The notes under the pieces are model-generated. The model searched no databases. It was given only the letters and a program-made list of their open reading frames with translations, and had not been told where the DNA came from. Position numbers and translations under genes: made by a program. From Asparagopsis taxiformis (Eukaryota > Rhodophyta > Florideophyceae > Bonnemaisoniales > Bonnemaisoniaceae), in the NCBI GenBank assembly GCA_030407315.1, contig JALQPE010001780.1:62001-126000 (forward strand): a stretch of DNA of 64,000 nt. The letters run 5' to 3'. This document shows, piece by piece, positions 20,776 through 30,008 of the stretch; position 1 is the stretch's first letter; every line of letters starts with the position of its first letter.

Positions 20776-21098
20776 CTGCTGGCTGTAAATTGATAGGTTT
20801 TACATAATTCATCGTAGCTACTACATTCGGGTGGTAAGTCTACCACTTGAGACAGTTTGGCTTGTGACCAGGTGTTCCGCTTTCATCTTGCGTATAAACT
20901 TGTGCTTTAGCATCCCAAAAATATGTGTGAACTGTCTAATAATTGGCCATGCTCTCATTCTTCTAAACCTTGATCTGCCCATGAGGAAATACACAAACTG
21001 ACGGTAAGCAAAAATAGATTTGCTGAACATTTCTTCTACCACTATAGTAGGCCCACATGAAATGTTGCAATCACAAGATGAATTCACATTCGACAGCA
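20776..21098. other. Convergent intergenic region GSA / GT2
   Basis: 323 bp between two 3' ends; nothing recognisable. Confidence 0.5.
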
Positions 21099-22349
21099 CT
21101 ACTCATCAGGGGCATATCTTCTAGCCAAAGTTCGGTTGTTGAGGACGAGGACGTGCTCCCTAATATAGTTTCGGTCATAACGGGAGTCAACAGCTGCTTT
21201 CGCCTTTTTCCAAACAGTATCCCTCATCTTGATTTTTGCTGGTGAACTTGCCGAGCCGTGACCACCCACTCCACGTTGAAATTTGGAGTCGTAAACGCCA
21301 ACCCGCCAACCAGCAGTCCACGCGGCATAGCTGAGTACACAATCCTGCCACACTCCAGGTTCGCGTATTCGAAACAATCCCACGTCAAGCCCTCCAATTC
21401 TCTGCAATGCCTGCGCACGAACAAACACAGGCGCAATCCAGGCACATTCAACATACATGAACGGACGCACGGTGCGAGAGCTCAGAAACGGAATCCGCAA
21501 AGTCTTTCCCTTTCGGGTACCACCATGGTCGCTGGTCTGCTCACCAAATTCGTATCCTTTGCCGCCTTCTTCCCACATTTGGCCGATGAAGCCTGTGAGC
21601 ACTCCGAGCTTGGGGTCAGCATCGAATAGTTCGAGTGCCTGGGAGACCCAATTTTGCTGCGGAACGGGTTCTGCATCCTTGGATTGTTTTGTTATCGGCT
21701 GCGGTAAATCATCGTCTTGCATGAGGATGAAGAACTCGGCAGATGAAAGGCGCATCGCTCTGTTGTAGCAGCGTGTCTCGTGAAGATTGTTTGAAAGAAT
21801 GATGAAATGCTTTGTATCTCGCAATGCTTCCATCCATGCGTAGACACTATCATCTGTTGAACCGTCTTCACAGATGACAATCTCTTGAATCGCATCGTTT
21901 TCCACCAGAGCTTGGGCGATTTTGGGAATGTTTGCTTGGTGATTGAAGCTCTGTATAATTGCGCATACGGTCGGGATTTCATGCAATTCGTATACGGCGG
22001 GCATTTGGCAGCCACAGCTGAATTCGCCGCGAACACGGTCGACAACAGGGTCGCTGATATCCTCCATCATGGCGCGAGATATGCATCGGGAGATACTTGC
22101 ATCGGTGGAAAGACCGTTACCGAGGGTGTACTTCGCGCCCTTGGACGAGACCACTGGGTTTTGTTCAGAGGCTAACGATGAGTTGGGCGGATATGTAGCA
22201 TTGCGGGATACCCACGCTGGAGAGAAGACGTTGAGCAGAGCGCAGATGAGTAGCAGAGTGGCATAGGTCAGAACGGTTGCGTGCACGAACGGCTCGGCAG
22301 ATCCCGTTCTGGCGGTGGATTGACGGTAAGTCTTCGCTAGCACATCCAT
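21099..22349 (-). CDS. Type II membrane glycosyltransferase, GT2-like fold
   Basis: Likely Golgi glycosyltransferase. A short cytosolic N terminus precedes one membrane anchor (about 24-43, ATVLTYATLLLICALLNVF), then a stem with N-glycosylation sites (NAT, NSS). The lumenal domain has GT-A features: TVCAIIQSFNHQ, EIVICEDGSTDDSVYAWM, RCYNRAMRLSSAEFFILMQD followed by the acidic DDD (DxD-type metal site), and a conserved-looking VWQDCVLSYAAWTAGWRVG near the acceptor side. 416 aa, single exon. The donor, acceptor and exact family are unknown to me; cell-wall or secreted polysaccharide work is plausible in an alga. Confidence 0.75.
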   Translation of the reverse strand: MDVLAKTYRQSTARTGSAEPFVHATVLTYATLLLICALLNVFSPAWVSRNATYPPNSSLASEQNPVVSSKGAKYTLGNGLSTDASISRCISRAMMEDISDPVVDRVRGEFSCGCQMPAVYELHEIPTVCAIIQSFNHQANIPKIAQALVENDAIQEIVICEDGSTDDSVYAWMEALRDTKHFIILSNNLHETRCYNRAMRLSSAEFFILMQDDDLPQPITKQSKDAEPVPQQNWVSQALELFDADPKLGVLTGFIGQMWEEGGKGYEFGEQTSDHGGTRKGKTLRIPFLSSRTVRPFMYVECAWIAPVFVRAQALQRIGGLDVGLFRIREPGVWQDCVLSYAAWTAGWRVGVYDSKFQRGVGGHGSASSPAKIKMRDTVWKKAKAAVDSRYDRNYIREHVLVLNNRTLARRYAPDE

Positions 22350-22957
22350 TTGTGAGTAGCAAGAGTGCCGTTAGGGTGTGGGATATCGCATGTGATTATA
22401 ATTGGGAATGGTGGCAGGCGAGTGCTTTCTCCCAGGCGCACAGACAGCAGCGGGGTCTGAGAATAGTTGACAATGGTGTTGACAGCCATTGCGGAAGCAG
22501 TTTGTCGCTACTGGTGGGTGTTGTGCAGCACGTTCAGGAAGGGCAACATGGATTGCCCTTCTTGCAAAATGTTTATTATAATTCTACTTTATTAAAAATA
22601 AATTGAAATATTTTCAAAAATGGTTGAGATGTTTTCCCGCCAAACTTTGATCAATACGCGCCATTCACTGGTTGAATGCACTGCAACAGTTGGTTAAAGG
22701 AACATGACCGAAGAGTGATTTTCATGTTTGTACAACACATACACGCAACTCATAAAGCTCATCTATCAAATGCGCCAGCCCTGTCCAGCCAGTTCGTCAT
22801 CACCTCATGATTAGAGTTACATCCAAAACGACCTTTCACACTAATCCATCTCCCCTGACATAACCCGAAACATTCCCCCGACTGCCTCCTCACAACACCA
22901 GCAACTAACCACTAGGCGCTGTCCTATCGTCTCGCCCCTGCACCTCCCTGCAACACA
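22350..22957. other. Divergent intergenic region GT2 / ISWI
   Basis: 608 bp. Contains an AT-rich island at 22560-22620 (ATTTTCAAAAAT at 22609-22620) followed at once by an E2F-like site. The ISWI leader (about 22850-22957) is C/A-rich and almost free of G. Confidence 0.55.
22632..22644 (+). promoter_or_regulatory. E2F/DP-like binding site upstream of ISWI
   Basis: TTTTCCCGCCAAA matches the E2F core TTTCCCGCC with an A-rich right flank. It lies about 315 bp upstream of the ISWI ATG. Red algae have E2F/DP, so an S-phase promoter is plausible. I saw no second copy as good as this in the window. Confidence 0.5.
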
Positions 22958-25900
22958 ATGACTTCTTCACGACATACTGGGAAGGCAGCCGCCTCTTCCA
23001 AAAAGATTGAGCTCGCAGCCTCGAACGATGAAATCGCCGGAGAGATCCGCAAAGCAACAGGTGATCGTCGCAAATTTCTCCTCGCACAAGCGCCTATGTT
23101 CAAACATTTCATAGGCGACGACGACGACGGCGTTGGTAAAAAGCCCTCTTTCGACGCTCCGTCAAAATCTGGAAAGTCAAAGAAGCGTCGCATGACTGAG
23201 ATGGAGGAGGATAAACTTATGATGGAGAGTGCCGCCAAGAACGACCCTTCGGATATTCTTGTGCAAACCACCCGTCTGTCTGAGCAGCCAAAATGCGTCA
23301 CGGGAGAAATGCGCCCCTATCAGCTGGAAGGTCTCAACTTTCTCATCGGTTTGTTCGAGCGCGGCTTAAACGGTATTCTTGCAGACGAAATGGGTTTGGG
23401 TAAGACGCTACAGACCATTTCTATGCTCGGCTTCCTGCGACAATATAAGGATATTACTGGTCCACATCTTATCATTGTGCCCAAAAGTACCTTGGGTAAT
23501 TGGATGAATGAAATAGAGCGCTGGTGTCCTGATATTCGCGCTGTGAGGTTTCACGGAAATGCAGACGAGCGACGGCATCAGGCTACAGAATTGATTCAGT
23601 TTGGCAAATTCGATGCTGTTGTCACGTCCTATGAAGTTGTCGCCAAGGAGAAATCCCACCTCACCAAGTTCTCATGGCGATACCTCATTATTGACGAAGC
23701 GCACCGCATCAAGAATGAAAATTCTCTACTCTCCCAGGTTGTACGCATGTTTACCACTCAAGCCCGTTTGCTGATTACAGGTACTCCTCTACAAAATAAC
23801 TTGCATGAACTGTGGGCCCTTCTGAATTTTCTGCTTCCAGATGTGTTCTCTAGTTCAGATGTATTTGAACAGTGGTTTTCTTCGGTAGAAGCAATTGAGG
23901 GTGGTGAAAGTGATGGCGATGCTGCAAAGCAAAAGGAAATTGTGGCTCAACTGCATGCCGTACTTCGTCCATTCCTTATTCGCCGCCTCAAGAGTGAGGT
24001 CGAACACAGCCTCCCGCCAAAGAAAGAGACTGTTTTGTTCACGAAACTATCTGACATGCAACTGGAGTTGTACCGAAACCTTTTGAAGAAAGATATCGAC
24101 GCCATCAATGGCAAGGGAGGGGATCGCGTGCGTCTGCTCAATATTCTTATGCAGCTTCGTAAATGCGTCAATCACCCCTACCTGTTTGACGGTGTCGAGG
24201 ATCGTTCCTTGGATCCATTTGGAGAGCATCTTGTTCAGAACTGCGAAAAGCTCAAACTTCTCGATAAACTTCTTGTGCGACTCAAAGAAGGTGATCATCG
24301 AGTCTTGATTTTTTCTCAAATGACTCGCGTTCTGGACATTCTAGAGGATTATTGTACCATGCGCCATTACAAGTTCTGCCGCATTGATGGTAGCACAGAT
24401 GGTGAATGGCGAGACGAGCAGATAGCAGACTTCAACCGAGAGGGCTCGGAAAAGTTCATTTTTTTGTTGTCAACCAGAGCAGGTGGACTCGGTATCAACC
24501 TTGCGACTGCAGACACTGTGGTGTTGTATGACAGTGATTGGAATGCACAATGCGATCTTCAGGCCATGGATCGTGCTCACCGGATTGGACAGCGAAAGCC
24601 TGTTAATGTATATCGCCTCATCACAGAGAATTCTGTTGAAGAACGAATTTTGAGGACAGCGATGTCAAAGCTCCGTCTAGACACACTAGTCATCCAGCAG
24701 GGGAGGCTTACGCAGCAGAAGAAGAATTTGGAGAAGAATGACCTGCTGGACATGATTCGGTTTGGGGCAGACAAATTTTTCAAGACTAACACCGCCAACT
24801 ACGCCGAAGAAGATATTAATGTCATTCTTTCTCGCGGTGAAGAGAAGACAAAAGAAATGGTAGACGAAGTTGAGAAAACTGTTACCGCGACAGGAAATCT
24901 TGATATGCTTGATTTTAAGCTTTCTGGGAACGACACCAACAAAGACAAATCGATTTTCCACTTCGAAGGTGTCGATTATAAGGAGAAGGTTTCAGGTGAC
25001 AAGGAGTTCTTCTTAGATGTCGGCAAACGCGTAAGATCTAAGAATTACGATGAATCGGCATATTTCAGGGATGCATTACGCACTGCTCAAGCAGCAGTAC
25101 CGGAGAAGAAAAAGCCTCGTCTCAAATATCGAAAGGAACCTGCGATTCCAGATTATATGTTGTACAACAGCGAACGTCTCCGAGAAATATTCCGAATCGA
25201 GCGAGAAATTGTTGATGAGTACAACAATGCAGCTGATGCCGCTGTAAAGGAGGGTAAAGAACCTCCAGAGCTACCAAATATGAAAGAATCGCTGCTTTCT
25301 CCAGAACTGGAGGAGGAAAGGGAAAGACTGCTACAAGAAGGGCAGCCATGGTCGCGTCGGGAATATCAAACATTTCTACGCGCTCTGGAGAGGCATGGTC
25401 GTAAGAATCTCGAAAAGATTCATGAGGAACTTGCTGACTCCAAAACATACGAAGAAGTAGTATCCTATTCCAAGTTATTCTGGGAGAGAGGTCCGCAGCG
25501 AATAGAATCATGGGCAAAAATAGTCAAAGTGATTGAAGATGGAGAGCAAAAGATTGCGCGGAAAGAAGAAATGGAACGCGCCCTCCAGCTGAAAATTGAT
25601 CGCTATGATGATGCCTGGAAAGAACTGGACCTGGTATATGCAAGCAACCGATCGAAAACGTTCATAGACGAAGAAGATCGGTGGCTAGTTTGCATGACAA
25701 ACAAGTTGGGATATGGCAGATGGGAAGACCTGAAGCTGGAAGTTAGAAAGGCGTGGCAGTTTCGATTCAACTGGTGGTTTAAGAGTAGAACGCCAATTGA
25801 ACTTCGGCGACGCGTAGATGTGCTCATACGTCTCATTGAGAAGGAAAACGAAGAATATGCGGAGGCAGAAAGGCTGGCTGAAAAACGGCGAAAGAATGCG

Positions 25901-26041
25901 GCTAAACGACGCGAATCGCTTGCCAATGGACGTATGACTGCTCCTAAGCTCAGTCAGAAGAAGAGAAAAAGCGAACAATCTCAAGTTGATTCGTACTTTT
26001 CTGCAAAGCCGAAGCCACAAAAACTACCTCGACCTTCTTAA
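22958..26041 (+). CDS. ISWI: ISWI-family SNF2 chromatin-remodelling ATPase
   Basis: Nucleosome-spacing ATPase. Residues ~110-400 are the DEXH lobe: MRPYQLEGLNFLIGLFERG, Walker A DEMGLGKTLQT, and the DEAH box (DEAHRIKNE). ~410-580 is the helicase C lobe (RVLIFSQMTRVLDILEDYC, LSTRAGGLGINLATADTVV, MDRAHRIGQRKPVNVYRLI). The HAND-SANT-SLIDE module follows: PWSRREYQTFLRALERHGRK for SANT and DRWLVCMTNKLGYGRWEDLK for SLIDE. An AutoN-like basic/acidic region precedes the ATPase domain. The extreme C terminus (1007-1014, QSQVDSYF) is a PCNA-interacting peptide pattern within a Lys/Pro-rich tail. 1,027 aa, single exon. The presence of HAND-SANT-SLIDE separates it from other SNF2 classes. Confidence 0.96.
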   Translation: MTSSRHTGKAAASSKKIELAASNDEIAGEIRKATGDRRKFLLAQAPMFKHFIGDDDDGVGKKPSFDAPSKSGKSKKRRMTEMEEDKLMMESAAKNDPSDILVQTTRLSEQPKCVTGEMRPYQLEGLNFLIGLFERGLNGILADEMGLGKTLQTISMLGFLRQYKDITGPHLIIVPKSTLGNWMNEIERWCPDIRAVRFHGNADERRHQATELIQFGKFDAVVTSYEVVAKEKSHLTKFSWRYLIIDEAHRIKNENSLLSQVVRMFTTQARLLITGTPLQNNLHELWALLNFLLPDVFSSSDVFEQWFSSVEAIEGGESDGDAAKQKEIVAQLHAVLRPFLIRRLKSEVEHSLPPKKETVLFTKLSDMQLELYRNLLKKDIDAINGKGGDRVRLLNILMQLRKCVNHPYLFDGVEDRSLDPFGEHLVQNCEKLKLLDKLLVRLKEGDHRVLIFSQMTRVLDILEDYCTMRHYKFCRIDGSTDGEWRDEQIADFNREGSEKFIFLLSTRAGGLGINLATADTVVLYDSDWNAQCDLQAMDRAHRIGQRKPVNVYRLITENSVEERILRTAMSKLRLDTLVIQQGRLTQQKKNLEKNDLLDMIRFGADKFFKTNTANYAEEDINVILSRGEEKTKEMVDEVEKTVTATGNLDMLDFKLSGNDTNKDKSIFHFEGVDYKEKVSGDKEFFLDVGKRVRSKNYDESAYFRDALRTAQAAVPEKKKPRLKYRKEPAIPDYMLYNSERLREIFRIEREIVDEYNNAADAAVKEGKEPPELPNMKESLLSPELEEERERLLQEGQPWSRREYQTFLRALERHGRKNLEKIHEELADSKTYEEVVSYSKLFWERGPQRIESWAKIVKVIEDGEQKIARKEEMERALQLKIDRYDDAWKELDLVYASNRSKTFIDEEDRWLVCMTNKLGYGRWEDLKLEVRKAWQFRFNWWFKSRTPIELRRRVDVLIRLIEKENEEYAEAERLAEKRRKNAAKRRESLANGRMTAPKLSQKKRKSEQSQVDSYFSAKPKPQKLPRPS
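25976..25999 (+). other. PIP-box (PCNA-binding) motif at ISWI C terminus
   Basis: Encodes QSQVDSYF, matching QxxPsi-xx-aromatic-aromatic, with Lys/Pro residues after it, 13 residues before the stop. Val at position 4 is a tolerated but less common choice. Confidence 0.6.
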
Positions 26042-26109
26042 CATGCTAAATACTGTACATGGTGCGGGTTACATAGTAAGCTAGAATATTTTGGCGTATG
26101 TACAGATAG

Positions 26110-27066
26110 TCACAAAGTTAGTGAAACCTCCGTTCTACAAGGAACGGCTGTGCTAGTCTCGTGGTAACTACAGCAGGACAAATCGCCCAAGTCAAATAAA
26201 CTGTCCTGCTTCTCAGAATCATAATCCGGAAACCGTTCCAAGACTTCTCGCAGATCATTCGGTACAGCTGCTTCTAACGTCACCTTCGTCATATGCCATG
26301 GATCTTTAAAACTGAGGCGACGAGAATGAAGACAACACCTCTCAACACCATAAAGCTCTCTAGCCCTGCGGTTAATCTCACCTTTCCCGTGTGACGTATC
26401 GCCTAAAACTGGATAGCGAGAATTGCTCAAATGCCTTCTGATCTGATGGCGTCTACCCGTTGAAATTTCAGCACGCACCACGGAGACATCGGACTCATCC
26501 AGACGCAGTAATTGCATGAAATGCGACTTTGCCGGCCGTTGCTTTCGGTTCTTCCCAGTCAAATCGCGCAATGGATGTTCATTCGTCCAAGAAACAGGCA
26601 TATCAGCACCGGACACAATAGTCCAATACTGTTTGCACACATCATCCTGTTGTAAAACGTTCTGCAACTGCGCAGCGTTACGCGAACTGCCCAGAGCAAA
26701 TATGACCACACCGCTTGTTGGACGATCTAGTCGCTGAACAGGATATACCTGCACTGGTTCTCCGCTTGTGTTTCGAACATGTGTCGCGACTAGATCAACG
26801 AGATATTCCTCGTGTGGGTCCGAGTGATAAAGCTTGGTTCGATGCATGAGTAGACCAGCTGGCTTGTTCACTGCTATCCAGTTATCAGTTTGGTGGATTG
26901 TTTGCAGAGTGGTTTTTGATCCGAGCGAGGCGAGGAATAAGCGGCCTGTGCCGGGACCATTTCGTCGACGGTTTGCAGACAGTTGTGTGGATATGTTTGG
27001 GTTGCGGCGGAACTGGATTGAATGCGAGAGAACCCATGAGAAGTGAACATGAGTATAACAGTGCAT
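26110..27066 (-). CDS. RluA/TruC-like pseudouridine synthase
   Basis: RNA pseudouridine synthase of the RluA superfamily. The catalytic motif is VQRLDRPTSGVVIFAL, with the essential Asp in RLD. RLDRPTSG is the TruC form (bacterial enzyme modifying U65 of tRNA-Ile/Asp) rather than the HRLDxxTSG of RluD. Other family blocks: WIAVNKPAGLLMHR, KQYWTIVSG, AEISTGRRHQIRRHLS with VLGDTSHGKGEINR, and CCLHSRRLSF. The N-terminal ~50 residues are Arg/Ser/Asn-rich without acidic residues (NRRRNGPGTGR), suggesting mitochondrial or plastid import. 318 aa, single exon; its 3' end lies 68 bp from that of ISWI. Confidence 0.85.
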   Translation of the reverse strand: MHCYTHVHFSWVLSHSIQFRRNPNISTQLSANRRRNGPGTGRLFLASLGSKTTLQTIHQTDNWIAVNKPAGLLMHRTKLYHSDPHEEYLVDLVATHVRNTSGEPVQVYPVQRLDRPTSGVVIFALGSSRNAAQLQNVLQQDDVCKQYWTIVSGADMPVSWTNEHPLRDLTGKNRKQRPAKSHFMQLLRLDESDVSVVRAEISTGRRHQIRRHLSNSRYPVLGDTSHGKGEINRRARELYGVERCCLHSRRLSFKDPWHMTKVTLEAAVPNDLREVLERFPDYDSEKQDSLFDLGDLSCCSYHETSTAVPCRTEVSLTL

Positions 27067-27295
27067 GGTTACGAATGAAGAGCTGAGGAAGAAACGTATT
27101 CTCCTTCAGCAGGTAGAGAAGAATACTACAATTGGCCTAACACTTGAGATTACCCGATCTCCTTTGTAAAATTATAGAAAAACAGGGTCCATGCTCTGCA
27201 AAGCTCTACGTCGTGCATCATGACATGTGATGTACCATATCCGTATTGAACACTTGAAAGGTTCACCTACATTGTACAGCTGCTGACTCCGCTTG

Positions 27296-28013
27296 ATGCA
27301 GACATCGAACACGCCGATTGTGCCGCCCGAAGACTTGTGGATTTTCGGGTACGGGTCTCTAGTATGGAAAAATTCAGACGTCCCAAACACACAATCCATC
27401 CTCTGCTTCATCGACAACTACAAGCGTCGCGCTTGGCACGGAAGCCATGATCATCGCGGAACCCCACAAGCACCTGGCCGAGTTGTCAGTGTCTACACGA
27501 AGGAAGACTTTAAGATTTTGGACATTACAGCCAAAGACGCTGCTGAAATCGGTGATAATGAAGATCCGTGGCGTGTATACGGTATCGCCTTCAAAGTTAC
27601 ACCGGAGCACAGGGAAAAGGTATGCCGATGTATATCTATTCGCACATAAACATCAACTTTTGGATTGGACCGTTTTTGGTAAACTAACATTTCATTCGTG
27701 CTATCGCTAGGTATTGAAATCGTTGAATATTCGCGAAGTTGACGGATATGAACAGACGTGGGTGCCACTTTTCGTTCAGCGTGAAGATGGATCTGTGATT
27801 AAAGTTGTGGATACAGCTCTGACGTACATAGCTCCCATAACAAGTTCAAGCTTTCTTGGATTTGCAACTCATACGGAAATTGCTCGACACATCACTCAAT
27901 CTCGCGGGCCTTCCGGATTGAATTTGGACTACATTGTGAATCTACGCAACGCTCTTGTCCAAGCTGGCTTTCCAGACGCGCATCTCGACTCCATCGTTCA
28001 GCAAGCAAGCTAG
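27296..28013 (+). CDS. CHAC: ChaC-type gamma-glutamylcyclotransferase, two exons
   Basis: Cleaves glutathione (family role) to 5-oxoproline and Cys-Gly in the cytosol. Exon 1 (27296-27619) starts MQTSNTPIV and holds the substrate loop IFGYGSLVWKNSD, the block WHGSHDHRGTPQAPGRVV, and WRVYGIAFKV. Exon 2 (27711-28013) begins VLKSLNIREVDGYEQTWVP; the family has LDxREVxGY there. The joined protein is 208 aa, a normal ChaC length. The first in-frame ATG is 27296; a TTG just upstream at 27293 is not a start. Divergent from the pseudouridine synthase (229 bp). Confidence 0.93.
27620..27710 (+). other. Intron in ChaC gene
   Basis: 91 nt. GTATGC start, CTAAC branch at 27684-27688, CTATCGCTAG end. Phase 0 between Lys (HREK) and Val (VLKS). 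Confidence 0.92.
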
Positions 28014-28089
28014 TGATCAGAACATGAGAATTGCAAAATTTTGCGTCTGTACATCAATCAGTGCTCTACTCACATACATAAAACAACAA

Positions 28090-29442
28090 TTAGACACCAC
28101 TTTGACCCTTTTCGGATGTGAATTTCAGGTGTTTCTCAATGTTATCCATTCCAACCGACGGCTTCGTACTTGATAATGCCAGATCAAAGTCTTGTCGCGA
28201 GACGCGTGGTACTTCCAATTTATCCGGGTCCACGGACATGAGCGACATTTCCCGTCCCTCAGGGTCGCCAGGCGAGCAGGGTGTAAATCTTTCCACTTGT
28301 CCACCGCCATCAACCTGCACCATGATTGGCTTGAAAAACTCGGCGTTCTGCAATGTTCTTACTGGCTGCATGATGGCATCACGAACCAGAATTGCGATAT
28401 CGGCCCCTGAATAGCCCTCGCTACTCTGGGCAAGATGATTAAAGTCATCGTCTGTCAAAAGATGTGGCGTGTTTCCGAGGTGGATTTTGAACATTTTCGC
28501 CCTCGCATGCGCCTCAGGTAGCGGAATATACACACGTCGTTCCATTCGGCGTAGCAGCGCATCATCGAGTCCCCACGGGATATTTGTGGCACCGAGGAGA
28601 AGCACTCCATCGGTGGATTTTCCAACACCGTCCATCTGCACCAAAAACTCTGTTTTAATTCTCCTCGAGCTCTCCGACTCGTTATCTGAGCGACTGGAGA
28701 CGAGTGCGTCGATTTCGTCAATAAATATGATGGCTTTTCCAGCGCTGCGAGCCATTGAAAACAGTTCCTTGACTAGCTTTTCACTCTCTCCCTGCCATTT
28801 GGACACGAGATCACTGGAGGATACGGAAAAAAATTGAGCGTCTGCTTCAGTAGCCACAGCTTTAGCCAGATAACTCTTTCCAGTACCGGGCGGTCCGTAC
28901 AGAAGAATTCCCTTCCATGGTTTTCTCTTGCCAACAAACATCTGCGGGAAGCGCTGGGGTAAAATGACGGCTTCCTTGAGGGCATCTTTGGCACCTTCTA
29001 GTCCAGCAACATCGTCCCACTTGACATTTGGCTTTTCTGTGAGAATGGCAGAACCCAGTTTGCTTTGCAACTTTTCGCCTTCATCCTCCTCTTCTTTGCT
29101 ATCTTTGGATTTGGTCGGAGCACCGCCACTAGCACTACTGTCATCTTGCTTTGCTTTCTGCGACTGCTCGTATTTTTCCAACCATGTTTTCATTACTTCT
29201 GCGCGGTCCACATAGCTGCCTATTTTCTCGCGAAGAGCGTCCTTGACGCGATCGTTCTTCTCATATTTAAGGGCATGGAAGTAATAATCGATTGCGCGAA
29301 GATAACTTGTTTTGGCGTTATTGTACTTCTCTGGGTCGTTGGATTGACAAGCGGCGCGGTCAAAATCGATGGCTTTCTGTGCGTGTGCCACTCCCTGGTC
29401 AATAAAGGTGCTGGTGTCGCCCATTTGCGAAAGTGAAGACAA
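28090..29442 (-). CDS. VPS4: VPS4, ESCRT-III-disassembling AAA ATPase
   Basis: Hexameric AAA ATPase that pulls ESCRT-III polymers apart in endosome sorting, abscission and membrane repair. An MIT domain occupies ~10-88 (HAQKAIDFDRAACQ, YLRAIDYYFHALKYEKND), then a charged linker. The AAA core has VKWDDVAGLEGAKDALKEAV, Walker A GPPGTGKS (183-190), pore loop 1 KWQGE (215-219), Walker B IIFIDE (Glu243), sensor 1 LGATNIPW and arginine fingers LLRRMERRVYIPLP. The VPS4-specific C-terminal helix is present (DFDLALSSTKPSVG). 450 aa, single exon, all catalytic residues intact. Its paralogue lies directly upstream in tandem. Confidence 0.96.
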   Translation of the reverse strand: MSSLSQMGDTSTFIDQGVAHAQKAIDFDRAACQSNDPEKYNNAKTSYLRAIDYYFHALKYEKNDRVKDALREKIGSYVDRAEVMKTWLEKYEQSQKAKQDDSSASGGAPTKSKDSKEEEDEGEKLQSKLGSAILTEKPNVKWDDVAGLEGAKDALKEAVILPQRFPQMFVGKRKPWKGILLYGPPGTGKSYLAKAVATEADAQFFSVSSSDLVSKWQGESEKLVKELFSMARSAGKAIIFIDEIDALVSSRSDNESESSRRIKTEFLVQMDGVGKSTDGVLLLGATNIPWGLDDALLRRMERRVYIPLPEAHARAKMFKIHLGNTPHLLTDDDFNHLAQSSEGYSGADIAILVRDAIMQPVRTLQNAEFFKPIMVQVDGGGQVERFTPCSPGDPEGREMSLMSVDPDKLEVPRVSRQDFDLALSSTKPSVGMDNIEKHLKFTSEKGQSGV

Positions 29443-30008
29443 GTTGGTGGAGGGGGCGTTGTAAGGAGATTGTGAGAAGTATCTGATGGGTGTTGCAAGA
29501 TACCTTTTTATCAGTGAGATGAGAAGGAATTCATTGTGTCCCTACACAAGGGACATTGCTGTATAAATATGACGTAAAAGTTGCTTCCTAGCAGATTCAT
29601 TTAGACAACAATGTATATGTTTAAGGTCACAGCCATTGTTCCTTAGTACCACTGCAAGTTCAACTCAGCCAATGGTGCTCATGACAACGTTGGATGGTGA
29701 TGTGAGCATGTGTGTGCAATGCTTTGCGTACCTTGCTGTTGATGTAATTTCTCCACTCAATTGCTATACAAGAAAATTAATTTTGTTATCAATTGTTTTA
29801 CGCCACCAGTCCTTGCTGCTTTTCTCACATCCAACTCGATGCTGTAGATTAGAATTCATCCAGCATAGATATCACTAAATTTAATTCACTTTGACACACC
29901 AGCAATGTGCTCAGAAGACGCTCACAGCAGAGCGCACTTACGACTGGAGAAATTGTCCAGAGCATGGTCATCTCATCAACGACAACGTGAGCAAACTTCC
30001 TTTCGTTT
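29443..30008. other. Intergenic between VPS4 and its paralogue
   Basis: 566 bp. It holds the VPS4 promoter and the 3' end of the paralogue. A symmetric TATAAAT/ATTTATA at about 29562 lies ~120 bp upstream of the VPS4 start. No gene. Confidence 0.5.
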
